Below are positions 51,869 through 60,091 of a stretch of 64,000 nucleotides of DNA, piece after piece. The position numbers and the translations under genes are program-made. Source of the DNA: Eubacterium sp. 14-2 (GTDB taxonomy: Bacteria; Bacillota; Clostridia; Lachnospirales; Lachnospiraceae); the NCBI RefSeq assembly GCF_000403845.2, contig NZ_KE159567.1, positions 1,310,911-1,374,910 of the forward strand, given 5' to 3'. The number at the start of each line of letters is the position of its first letter. The first letter of the stretch is position 1. The notes under the pieces are model-generated. The model ran no database searches, was not told the DNA's origin, and was given only the letters and a program-made list of their open reading frames with translations.

Positions 51869-53986
51869 GTGAACAGTCAGCTGATCAGAAAATATGAATC
51901 TATGGGATTTGATAAGGGGCAGATGGAAGAAATCCGACAGGGGCTGGAGAAAGGACTGGATGTATCCTGGTATACTTCAGTAAATTATGACTGGTTTCAG
52001 ATGGAAGAAATCAAAAAAGGGCTGGAACGGGGACTGGATGTATCCTCTTATGCCAAACCTGAAATTTCCTATGACCGTATGCGCCAGATTCGCAAGGGGC
52101 TGAAAGAAGGACTGGATTTGTCCAGACATCAGGAACTGGAAGCAGGATATCTGCGCCAGATTCGTAAGGCAAAACTGGGGCACGTGGATATTTTTTCTTA
52201 TATTGAGCAGGGATATGAGCCGGACCAGCTGGAGGAAATCCGTCTGGGGCTGGAACACAAGGCAGATATCAGCAGGCATTTGATTAAAGAATTTCTGGGA
52301 GAATCTCTGCGTGAAATCCGTCTGGGTGTGGAAGAAGGACTGGATGTGTCTGTTTATGCCAGGATACATTTTGGCTGGCAGCAGATGCGCGAAATCCGAC
52401 TGGGACTGGAACGACGTGTGGATGTATCTCATTATGCAAAAGAACTGTACCGCTGGCAGCAGATGCGTGAAATCCGTCTGGGGCTGGAAGAAGGACTGGA
52501 TGTATCTGCCTATGAGAGCCTGATGTATTCTGCCAGAGAAATGAAACAGATGCGTATGAAAATGCTGGAACAGGTAAAACAGGCCGAACACAGAGATTTC
52601 CAGTTGGAAATGTTGGAGGAACAGGCACGCCAGGCGTCAGAATGTGTGGTAACGGTCAGTCAGGATAAAATGGAAGCCTACATTACGCTGGAGAAAGGAA
52701 CAGTCAAAAGTAAAAATGAAATTATGCGGCTTCTGGCAAAAGAAAATGTGGTATTTGGAATTCGTCAGGATGAAATAGAAAAGAAACTGAAAGAAGCAGA
52801 ACAGGGTACCGTAAGATTTCTGGCGGCAGAGGGAGTGCGGCCGGAACGGGGACGGGATGGATATTATGAATTCTTTTTCCGGACAGGAATTCCGCAGATT
52901 CCGGCAATTCGTCAGGATGGCTCCATCGATTACCAGAATACGGTGTATTTTGAACAGGTGAAAGCCGGACAGGTAATAGCGGTGTATCATGAAGCTCAGC
53001 CCGGAATCGGAGGAAGGATGGTAGACGGAACCGAACTTCCTGCCCAGGGCGGTCAGGAAAAGCAAATGCTGAAAGGAAGAGGATTTCTTCTTTCTCAGGA
53101 TAAAAAGACTTATATTGCAAGGGAATCCGGAAAAATTGAACTGAAAAATAATGAAATTACCATTCAGCCGCTGCTGGTGGTAACAGAAGTGACCATATCC
53201 ACAGGGAATCTGCGTTTCAATGGGAGTATCTGGGTAAAAGGAAATGTGGGAAGCGGCGTGGTAATCCAGTCAAAGGATGAACTCATTATAGAAGGAAATG
53301 TGGAAGCAGCACATCTGCAGGGCGGGAAACGGATTGTAATTAAAAACGGTGTATCCGGCGGCGGTCTGGCTGTGATAGAGTCAGCCGAAGATATCCATGG
53401 TAAATTTTTTGAAAGTGCAACACTGACAGCCAACGGGGGAATTTATGCCAATTATGTGATGAGCAGCAACATGATAGCAGGAAAAGAGATTGTGATTTCC
53501 GGAAGCAAAGGGGCTATTATCGGCGGTAATGCAGCGGCAGTAAATGGAATAAAAGCCCACCATATCGGAAACCGGGCCGGACTTTTGACGAACATCTCTC
53601 TTGGCGTCAGCAAAGCAATGATTGAAAAAGAAGAAGAAGCGGAAATGAAACTGAAAAAGTTTCAGTCTGAGCTGGAAATATTTGAGGAAGCATACAGAAA
53701 GCTCCAGAAACAGTATCCGCCGGAAGTACGCAACGAGATGGAACTGTATCTGAAGGTAGAACAGGCCACTTATATCAAACGCAAACAGATGGAACAGCAG
53801 GTGGAACGTACAAAAGAACTGGAGGAAAAGCGGAACAAAGCAAATGAAGCAAAGATGATGGTATACGGTATCCTGAACGCCGGAACTGTGGTGCAGATGA
53901 ACGGAATGCAGTGGACTGCGGCCAGCTCCGTGAGAAATGTCACAGTCCGCCTGTCTAACAAAGAAATCGGTGTATTCCGGAATTAA
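51869..53986 (+). CDS. FapA (DUF342) protein with N-terminal array of 26-residue repeats
   Basis: This is a 705-residue cytoplasmic protein. Residues about 12-240 hold eight copies, and part of a ninth, of a 26-residue unit with the pattern Q-M-x-E-I-R-x-G-L-E-x-G-L-D-V-S-x-Y-A; copy 4 is degenerate. Residues about 258-570 are a FapA/DUF342 region of Gly-rich beta helix (GNVGSGVVIQSKDELIIEGN, then GSKGAIIGGNAAAVNGIKAH), and residues about 580-660 form a coiled coil. FapA-type proteins bind membranes or polymerise in other systems, but no enzyme activity is known. The GTG at 51869 is chosen; no better start exists. It is followed 12 bp later by a response regulator and an HPt gene, implying a joint signalling role. 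Confidence 0.82.
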   Translation: MNSQLIRKYESMGFDKGQMEEIRQGLEKGLDVSWYTSVNYDWFQMEEIKKGLERGLDVSSYAKPEISYDRMRQIRKGLKEGLDLSRHQELEAGYLRQIRKAKLGHVDIFSYIEQGYEPDQLEEIRLGLEHKADISRHLIKEFLGESLREIRLGVEEGLDVSVYARIHFGWQQMREIRLGLERRVDVSHYAKELYRWQQMREIRLGLEEGLDVSAYESLMYSAREMKQMRMKMLEQVKQAEHRDFQLEMLEEQARQASECVVTVSQDKMEAYITLEKGTVKSKNEIMRLLAKENVVFGIRQDEIEKKLKEAEQGTVRFLAAEGVRPERGRDGYYEFFFRTGIPQIPAIRQDGSIDYQNTVYFEQVKAGQVIAVYHEAQPGIGGRMVDGTELPAQGGQEKQMLKGRGFLLSQDKKTYIARESGKIELKNNEITIQPLLVVTEVTISTGNLRFNGSIWVKGNVGSGVVIQSKDELIIEGNVEAAHLQGGKRIVIKNGVSGGGLAVIESAEDIHGKFFESATLTANGGIYANYVMSSNMIAGKEIVISGSKGAIIGGNAAAVNGIKAHHIGNRAGLLTNISLGVSKAMIEKEEEAEMKLKKFQSELEIFEEAYRKLQKQYPPEVRNEMELYLKVEQATYIKRKQMEQQVERTKELEEKRNKANEAKMMVYGILNAGTVVQMNGMQWTAASSVRNVTVRLSNKEIGVFRN

Positions 53987-53998
53987 GGAGGAAACAGT

Positions 53999-55102
53999 AT
54001 GAACCGTCATAAAATGTTGATTGTGGATGATGTGGAAAGCAACCGTTTAATTCTGGCAGAAATTTTCCGCAGGGAATATGAGATTCTGGAAGCAGCAGAT
54101 GTAAAGAACACACTCCGGATACTGGAAAAAAGTTCCGGAGAGATCGCCGCTGTGTTACTGGACTGGCACCTATCCGATGAGGATGGAAGCAGGGTTCTGG
54201 AAGAAATGATACGGAAGAGATGGATGAACCATATTCCGGTACTGGTGGTTACTGCCGAACAGTCCACAGAAACAGAGAAAAAATGTATTGGCATGGGAGC
54301 CTCTGACATGATACGCAAGCCCTTTGATGCAGATGTGGTCCGAAAACGCGTGGAAAATAATATTTCTCTGTACCAGCATAAGAATCATATGGAAGAAAAA
54401 GTACAGGAGCAGAATCATCTTCTGCGCAAACAGTATGCGGTAATGAAACTGCAGACAGAAAAACTGAAAAAATCCAGCCAGAAGATGATAGATATTGTAT
54501 GTAATATTCTGGAGCACCATTATCCGGAATTTGATGAAAATACACAAATCGTAAGGGAAATCAGCAGAATTATCGGCAGGAAAGTGCAGGCTCATTATCC
54601 GGAATATAAACTGACAGACGCAGATGTGGAAGCCATTGCAGAACTGGCGTCCCTGCGGGATATCGGAAAACTTCTGATATCGGACCATGTACTGTTTAAA
54701 CCGGCAAAACTCACCAGAGAAGAAAAAGAATATATGAAATCCCACACCACCAAAGGGTGTGAAATCATGAAAATGATGAAGGATATTCAGACTTCTGATG
54801 ATCACAGGAAAAGTATGGAAATCTGTCGGTATCACCATGAGCGTTACGATGGAAAAGGATATCCGGAAGGACTGAAAGGAGATGAAATACCGATTTCCGC
54901 CCAGATTGTATCTGTGGTGGATGCCTATCATGCGCTGATCAGTGAACGTATTTACAAACGGGCATATTCCAGGGAAGAAGCATATTACATGGTTCTGGGC
55001 GGCGAATGCGGAATTTTTTCACCGAAGATTATGGAATGTTTCCGTATGTCCAGAAAAGAAATTGAAACAATTGATGCAGAAGAAAGGGAGGAAAAGGTAT
55101 GA
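53999..55102 (+). CDS. Response regulator with degenerate HD-GYP domain
   Basis: This 367-residue protein has a receiver domain at residues 1-120 (acidic pair Asp10-Asp11, phospho-acceptor Asp55 in VLLDWHLSDEDG, Lys107 in IRKPFD), a coiled-coil linker (about 125-160), and an HD-GYP region (about 165-350). The HD dyad is altered to Arg220-Asp221 (SLRDIGKLLISD), and the usual first His ligand is absent near TQIVREISR, while His249, His279-His280 and GYP (287-289, in DGKGYPEGLKGDEIP) remain. Active HD-GYP proteins hydrolyse cyclic di-GMP; loss of metal ligands suggests reduced, altered or purely sensory function. GGAGG precedes the ATG. It overlaps the HPt gene by four bases. Confidence 0.88.
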   Translation: MNRHKMLIVDDVESNRLILAEIFRREYEILEAADVKNTLRILEKSSGEIAAVLLDWHLSDEDGSRVLEEMIRKRWMNHIPVLVVTAEQSTETEKKCIGMGASDMIRKPFDADVVRKRVENNISLYQHKNHMEEKVQEQNHLLRKQYAVMKLQTEKLKKSSQKMIDIVCNILEHHYPEFDENTQIVREISRIIGRKVQAHYPEYKLTDADVEAIAELASLRDIGKLLISDHVLFKPAKLTREEKEYMKSHTTKGCEIMKMMKDIQTSDDHRKSMEICRYHHERYDGKGYPEGLKGDEIPISAQIVSVVDAYHALISERIYKRAYSREEAYYMVLGGECGIFSPKIMECFRMSRKEIETIDAEEREEKV

Positions 55103-55455
55103 ATCAGGAGATAAAAGAAGAATTAAGCGCGGCAGGTGTAAATATGAAAGAGGCGCTGGAGCGTCTGATGAACAATGAAATGCTGTTAGAAAGGCTGCTG
55201 ATTAAGTTTAAGGCAGATAAGAATTTTGAAGGACTGGAAAAAGCGCTGGGAGAACAGAAATATGAAGAGGCCTTTCATTGTGCTCACACCCTGAAAGGAG
55301 TAGCAGGTAATCTGGGAATGGAAAAACTGATGGAAGCAGATATTGTTGTGGTGGAAAAACTGCGCAGCCAGAATTACGATGGCATTGAAACAGACATGGA
55401 GGCAGTGAGGAACGCCTATACCAGCGTAATGGACGTGATTCAGAAAATAGGCTAA
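55099..55455 (+). CDS. Histidine phosphotransfer (HPt) protein
   Basis: This 118-residue four-helix HPt protein has the phospho-accepting His63 in AHTLKGVAGNLGM. The N-terminal helices (MKEALERLMNNEMLLERLLI) and C-terminal helix are complete. It should exchange phosphate with receiver domains such as that of the preceding gene. Start and stop overlap as ATGA, which indicates translational coupling. No histidine kinase gene is adjacent, so the phosphate source is encoded elsewhere. Confidence 0.92.
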   Translation: MNQEIKEELSAAGVNMKEALERLMNNEMLLERLLIKFKADKNFEGLEKALGEQKYEEAFHCAHTLKGVAGNLGMEKLMEADIVVVEKLRSQNYDGIETDMEAVRNAYTSVMDVIQKIG

Positions 55456-55470
55456 AAGAAATATGTACCA

Positions 55471-55499
55471 TTGTACCAGAAGAAAGATTGTGATACAAT
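55471..55499 (+). promoter_or_regulatory. Promoter of degV
   Basis: TTGTAC (55471-55476) and TACAAT (55494-55499) are spaced by 17 bp, 34 bp upstream of the GTG start. Confidence 0.75.
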
Positions 55500-55532
55500 G
55501 ATGGGTAGAAAAATCAAAGGAGGACTACTCAG

Positions 55533-56405
55533 GTGGGAAAAATTGCAGTTGTAACGGACAGTAACAGCGGAATTACCCAGGAACAGGCGAAAGAATATGG
55601 AGTAAATGTGCTGCCCATGCCATTTTTTATAAATGGAGAGACATATTTTGAAGATATTGATTTAACACAGGAACAATTTTATGAAAAACTGGAAAATGAT
55701 GCGGAAATTTCCACTTCCATGCCGGCAGTAGGGTCTGTGACAGATTTGTGGGACAGTCTGCTGAAAGAGTATGAGGAAATTGTGCATATTCCCATGTCCA
55801 GCGGGTTGAGCAGCTCCTGCGAGACAGCCATCATGTTGTCCCAGGAATACGAGGGACGGGTCCAGGTGGTGAATAACCAGCGTATTTCCGTTACCCAGAA
55901 ACAATCCGTACTGGATGCGGCAGAGCTGGTAAAACGAGGATTAAACGCAGAAGAAATTAAAAATTATCTGGAAAAAACAAAGTTTGATTCCAGTATTTAT
56001 ATTATGGTAGATACGCTGTATTATCTGAAAAAAGGAGGAAGAGTCACACCGGCAGCAGCAGCGCTGGGCACTTTGCTGAAGCTCAAACCGGTGCTTCAGA
56101 TTCAGGGAGATAAACTGGATGCTTTTGCCAAAGCCAGAACTTTGAAGCAGGCAAAGAATATTATGACAGAGGCAGTCAGAAATGATTTTACCAAACGTTT
56201 CGGAGACGAAACAGGGGAAAATATGAATCTTTTTATTGCTTATACCAAAGACCGGGAGGCAGCTCTGGAATTTAAGGCTCAGGTACAGGAAGTATTTCCC
56301 AAAGGGGATATAAAGATGGTGGATCCTCTGTCTCTGAGCGTAGCATGCCATATCGGACCGGGATCTCTGGCGCTTGCATGTACCAGAAAACTTTCTTCCG
56401 ACTGA
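55533..56405 (+). CDS. DegV family fatty-acid-binding protein
   Basis: DegV-family proteins bind fatty acids and, as FakB, present them to the kinase FakA for phosphorylation. The 290-residue protein begins GKIAVVTDSNSGITQEQAKE and contains STSMPAVGSVTDLWDSLL (the conserved TSxP motif), HIPMSSGLSSS and MVDTLYYLKKGGRVTPAAA. The GTG at 55533 follows AAAGGAGG. No fakA gene is nearby. It has its own promoter and is followed by degraded mobile DNA. Confidence 0.92.
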   Translation: MGKIAVVTDSNSGITQEQAKEYGVNVLPMPFFINGETYFEDIDLTQEQFYEKLENDAEISTSMPAVGSVTDLWDSLLKEYEEIVHIPMSSGLSSSCETAIMLSQEYEGRVQVVNNQRISVTQKQSVLDAAELVKRGLNAEEIKNYLEKTKFDSSIYIMVDTLYYLKKGGRVTPAAAALGTLLKLKPVLQIQGDKLDAFAKARTLKQAKNIMTEAVRNDFTKRFGDETGENMNLFIAYTKDREAALEFKAQVQEVFPKGDIKMVDPLSLSVACHIGPGSLALACTRKLSSD

Positions 56406-56669
56406 AAGAACAGATTGCGGGATGAAAGTGTAGAATTTTAGTATTCTGACAAAAATTAAGGTATGTACCGACGCAGAGGGAATCATGCTGCAGTAGTGTC
56501 CGAGCTATCAAAAGCTCTTATGGCATTCGTGCGAGTAGAAGAGTCACGGTGTGACTGCACTTTGTTCTATAATAGGAAAATTCGATTTTTCATGCTTCGA
56601 AAAAACAAGAGTTTACCGAACGTATGTCAGATAAATTCTTGCAAGGGAATGGCAATAAGACGACACGAT

Positions 56670-56855
56670 TTAGAAGATATAAAAATCTTCTACACCAGCT
56701 TCGTCAGCAAACAAGTCGTCTTCATTTAAGAAATAATCCATATCCAGAAGATCATCTTCGCTCATGCGGCGAATGTCCGTAGATGTCATTCCTTCTGGAG
56801 GATTTTCGATGTATTTTTTGCGCAATTCCTCAACATCTGGTTTTATGGTATGCAA
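56670..56855 (-). CDS. Small acidic protein downstream of the IS91 transposase
   Basis: This 61-residue protein is rich in Asp, Glu and Met (STDIRRMSEDDLLDMDYFLN). It lies 56 bp downstream of the transposase remnant on the same strand, and its composition suggests a helical, perhaps DNA-mimicking or regulatory, peptide. A GGAGGG box (in AAAGGAGGGTTGC) precedes the ATG, which supports real translation. I do not recognise the family; small proteins of this kind may accompany IS91-type transposases, but that is uncertain. Confidence 0.5.
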   Translation of the reverse strand: MHTIKPDVEELRKKYIENPPEGMTSTDIRRMSEDDLLDMDYFLNEDDLFADEAGVEDFYIF

Positions 56856-56911
56856 CCCTCCTTTTAGGGGATTATATCACAGATTGCAGAAAAAAATCAT
56901 GCAGAGGAACG

Positions 56912-57764
56912 CTACCCACGAGATTTGGACATTGCTTTCTCGTATAATTCTTTGAGGGATACGCGCTTGTGGTTATAATAGAGTTCAAGAACCGTCATTT
57001 TGTGTTTGCAGTCAGGGCATTCCAGAGGATCATAGCCGAAGGAAGAAAGAATGGCGGTGCGCCATTGGTTAAAACTTCGGTATATGTGATGTTTGCTTTT
57101 GGATATAGCCCGATAGAGTTTTGAATCAATCGCCCGGTGTCTTGCATAGAGTCCGCCATAGCGGATCATTTTAAAGTGTTTTTCCGGGATATGGCGGATC
57201 AGACGTTTGATGAAATCCATAGCCGGGATGGTTTCCTGCACATATTTTTCATCTTCGTGACGGTTGTAGTGGAAAGTAACCATACTGCCATCGTAGCTGT
57301 CGATTCCGGAGGTGGCAATGGGTGGCCGGCCAGGATAACGTTCGATATATTTGATTGCTGTTTTGGGGTCACACAGATTGGGTTTATCTTAATTAAAAAA
57401 ACATACGAGAAACAACACTGATGACAGAATGGAAGAGACAGTTGAGCATGGAACGGTCATACAAAAAGAAATCACGAAGATTTTCATCAATAGTAAAGAC
57501 GCAATGACGATGATGGAGATTAACCAGTTTAAAGGACATACTGGTGGTGCGTTCCATGGAATATTTGTTTCCACAGGAAGGGCAAAAACGGCTGTGACAT
57601 CGAAAAGGAACGAATTTGAGTTTTCCGCAATGAGTGCAGGCGTACATGCCCCCTCCAAAAGAAGGATCACCACAGTTGATCATCCTATCGATATTTTCCA
57701 TCTCAGTATTTCTGGGATGAAGAGTATATTTAATTTCTTCATAATAGTCAGTAAAAATTTTCTG
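56912..57764 (-). pseudogene. IS91-family transposase, frameshifted and internally deleted
   Basis: The N-terminal part (57764-57393) carries the zinc-binding region of IS91 transposases: INCGDPSFGGGMYACTHCGK, FRCHSRFCPSCGNKYSMER and TSMSFKLVNLHHRHCVFTID. It ends early after SVVSRMFF. The C-terminal part (about 57385-56912) resumes as KTAIKYIERYPGRPPIATSG and VTFHYNRHEDEKYVQETIPA, the Y2 transposase region, then GYDPLECPDCKHKMTVLELY. The two parts total about 280 codons against about 400 in intact relatives, so roughly 100 or more central codons are missing. An ATG at 57768 is one base out of frame with the N-terminal part. The gene is not functional. Confidence 0.85.
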
Positions 57765-57800
57765 TCATACATTCATAAGATTATTATGAGGGAAAGAGGC

Positions 57801-57843
57801 ACAAAAAGAAACCCCTAATCCCCTCATGATTGAGGGGCAGGGG
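57801..57843 (-). terminator. Terminator of the TRIC-MATE operon
   Basis: Read on the minus strand, nested stems CCCCT/AGGGG and GCCCCTCA-type arms (57812-57843) are followed by TTTCTTTTTG (57811-57802). It lies 57 bp past the stop of the MATE gene. Confidence 0.8.
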
Positions 57844-57899
57844 AGCTGAAGTGGGCCTGCCACTTTGTTCTTCTACAGGAAAGACCCTGTCACTTTAAA

Positions 57900-59234
57900 T
57901 TACAGCAGCCTGCGGACCTTCCGCTTCCAGAACAGATAGGTGATCAGCAGAAGAATACCGGTTGCAGCCCATGCAGCAGGATTGGTATAGCATACGGCCT
58001 GATAACCGAAAGGTTCCAGAAACAGTGCAATGACAAATACCCGGCAGATCAGTTCCAGAACGCCGCTCATAACAGGAACAAAGTTCTGATCCAGTCCCTG
58101 CAGAGAACTGCGGTAGAGAAAAATCATGGCCAGGGGTACAAAAAAGCAGGAAACAATGTTCAGATAAGTGACCGCGTATCCCAGAACTGTTTCGGAAGGA
58201 TTTTTCAGGAAAAGACATACAATATATTTTCCAAAGCCTGCAGTGATGACAGTCCCCAATAGAGAAATCACCAGTACCAGGAGAAAGCCCTTTCGCATAC
58301 CGTCAAAAATACGCTCATATTTTCTGGCGCCCAGGTTCTGTCCGCAGTAAGTGGACATGGTGGTTCCCAGTGCAGGCATGGTCTGAGTGGCCAGATTCTC
58401 TACTTTGGAGGCGGCAGTGTAGGAAGCCACCACACTGGAGCCGAATACATTCACAGCTCCCTGTAAAATCATAACACCTACCGCAGTGACAGAGTAATTG
58501 ATGGACATGGGGATACCAACAGATAAAAGATCCCGGATACTTTTCCAGTCAAAATAAAAATCCTTACGGTGCAGTTTCAGCAGGTCTATTCGGGCAAACA
58601 TGTAGAGAAAACAAAGCAGGGCAGATAACCCCTGAGCGATTACCGTTGCCCAGGCAGCTCCTTCCGGTCCGGAACGGAGCACCACAATGTAGAATAAATC
58701 CAGCAGGATATTTAAAAAAGAGGCCAGTATCAGGAAATACAGAGGGGTTTTGCTGTCCCCCACGCCTCTTAATATGGAAGCGGAAATATTGAAAGCCATG
58801 GTGGCGATAATTCCGCCGTAAATAATGGTAATATAATCATTTGCCATGTCCAGAATATTATCCGGGGTTTTCATAAACAGCAGCAGATTTCTGGATTCCG
58901 TAATGGTCAGGGCAGTGATAAGAACTGATACCACAAGGCCCAGAACCAGGGAAACAGCCACATAATGCTTCAGGCGGTTTTCATCTCCTGCTCCAAATGC
59001 ATGAGAAATCAGAACCCCGAATCCCTGTGCAATTCCCATGGCAAAACCCAGCACCAGAAACATAATGGAGCCGGTGGAGCCAACTGCCGCAAGGGCATCC
59101 TCTCCCAGAAACTGTCCCACAATCACAGCGTCAGCCATATTGTAAAACTGCTGGAACAAATTGCCCAGCAGTACGGGGATGGAAAAGAAAATAATGATTT
59201 TCCAGGGATTTCCCGTTGTCATATCTTTTGTCAT
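57900..59234 (-). CDS. MATE family efflux transporter
   Basis: This is the third MATE transporter in the window, 444 residues with twelve helices. It begins WKIIIFFSIPVLLGNLFQQF and YNMADAVIVGQFLGEDALAA, which is typical of the clostridial DinF/NorM-like subgroup; the second half restarts around residue 230 with SVGIPMSINYSVTAVGVMIL. It lies 12 bp downstream of the TRIC-type channel gene and should share its transcript. A GGAGG-type box (AAGGAGGA) precedes the ATG. The substrate is unknown. Confidence 0.9.
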   Translation of the reverse strand: MTKDMTTGNPWKIIIFFSIPVLLGNLFQQFYNMADAVIVGQFLGEDALAAVGSTGSIMFLVLGFAMGIAQGFGVLISHAFGAGDENRLKHYVAVSLVLGLVVSVLITALTITESRNLLLFMKTPDNILDMANDYITIIYGGIIATMAFNISASILRGVGDSKTPLYFLILASFLNILLDLFYIVVLRSGPEGAAWATVIAQGLSALLCFLYMFARIDLLKLHRKDFYFDWKSIRDLLSVGIPMSINYSVTAVGVMILQGAVNVFGSSVVASYTAASKVENLATQTMPALGTTMSTYCGQNLGARKYERIFDGMRKGFLLVLVISLLGTVITAGFGKYIVCLFLKNPSETVLGYAVTYLNIVSCFFVPLAMIFLYRSSLQGLDQNFVPVMSGVLELICRVFVIALFLEPFGYQAVCYTNPAAWAATGILLLITYLFWKRKVRRLL

Positions 59235-59246
59235 ATTAAATCCTCC

Positions 59247-59897
59247 TTATCGAATACGGGGCAGATTCCAGCGGTAACGGGCTGCCAGCAGCCGGATAAT
59301 TACAACAGCGGCAGAACTGATGAGCATGGCGGCAATATCCGGAATCAGCGAATACAGAAAAATATACAGAAAAGCTCCAGTCAGTGCCGCACAGGCATAT
59401 ACATGTTTGATAAAAACAAAAGGTGTATTTCCCGCCATAATATCCCGCATCATGCCGCCGCCGATACCGGTTGTTACGCCTACAAAAATCAGAAGAAACA
59501 GATTCTGGCTGTGGCCGCTTTCCAGCTCCATGGCAGTACGGATACCCATTATGGTAAAAATCCCAAGACCCACCGCATCCAGCGTGCTCATCAGACGTTC
59601 GTAACGCTCCAGAAAAGTGCTTTCCAGCAGTTCCTTTTTCAGGTAGAACAGGAAAAACAGCAGGCAGGAAGTCAGAATGGCCGTTCCCACATAGGCGAAA
59701 TTCTGGAACATTTTAGGCGGATGGATGCCCAGAAGCAGATCCCGGACACAGCCGCCTCCCACTGCAGTGGTAATTCCAAGTACGTTGACGCCGAAAATAT
59801 CCATGTTTTTCCGGATGCCCAGCATGGCGCCGGAGGAAGCAAAGGCAATGGTGCCGATGATTTCCAGAAGGAAAATAAAAAATTCTGAATAAGACAT
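59247..59897 (-). CDS. Trimeric intracellular cation channel family protein (YicG/UPF0126)
   Basis: This is a 216-residue membrane protein with seven predicted helices arranged as two similar halves. Each half carries the glycine-rich motif of prokaryotic TRIC channels: AVGGGCVRDLLLG near residues 46-58 and TGIGGGMMRDIMAG near 130-143. TRIC homologues conduct monovalent cations such as K+. The ATG at 59897 follows AAAGGAGTG; the frame is open further upstream but without a start signal. It precedes the MATE gene in an operon and is divergent from the LysR gene. Confidence 0.9.
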   Translation of the reverse strand: MSYSEFFIFLLEIIGTIAFASSGAMLGIRKNMDIFGVNVLGITTAVGGGCVRDLLLGIHPPKMFQNFAYVGTAILTSCLLFFLFYLKKELLESTFLERYERLMSTLDAVGLGIFTIMGIRTAMELESGHSQNLFLLIFVGVTTGIGGGMMRDIMAGNTPFVFIKHVYACAALTGAFLYIFLYSLIPDIAAMLISSAAVVIIRLLAARYRWNLPRIR

Positions 59898-59928
59898 AAA
59901 ACACTCCTTTGAATATCTGAATTCTATC

Positions 59929-59957
59929 ATTATACAGAATGCAGGAGTAAAATACAA
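59929..59957 (-). promoter_or_regulatory. Promoter of the TRIC-MATE operon
   Basis: On the minus strand TTGTAT (59957-59952) and TATAAT (59934-59929) are spaced by 17 bp. Another TATAAT on the plus strand (60014-60019) probably serves the divergent LysR gene, so a LysR operator could lie between. Confidence 0.75.
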
Positions 59958-60091
59958 TGGAAAAATAACAGAATAACAGACGGAAAAGTATCGCTTTTTG
60001 GTCAGACCTCCTGTATAATGAAAAGATACCACAGCAACAGGAAAACAGAACAGATACAGAGTCCAGTCTACAGGGACAGAGGCGTTATTTT

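Larger units (their letters stand above)
56558..57882. mobile_element. Degraded IS91-family insertion bounded by 22-bp direct repeats
   Basis: A broken IS91-type transposase and an accessory small ORF lie between two direct repeats: CACTTTGTTCT + ATAAT + AGGAAA (56558-56579) and CACTTTGTTCT + TCTAC + AGGAAA (57861-57882), 18 of 22 identical. Each is preceded by a small palindrome (GTCAC/GTGAC and AGTGG/CCACT). IS91 elements lack terminal inverted repeats, so these may mark the ends, or may be a target or host repeat. Exact borders are uncertain. Bases 56406-56669 contain no gene I can support. Confidence 0.6.

Noticed and set aside
56463-56729. 88-codon plus-strand frame left of the IS91 remnant
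   Set aside because: It has no good ribosome-binding site and no domain, and it overlaps the better-supported small minus-strand ORF.
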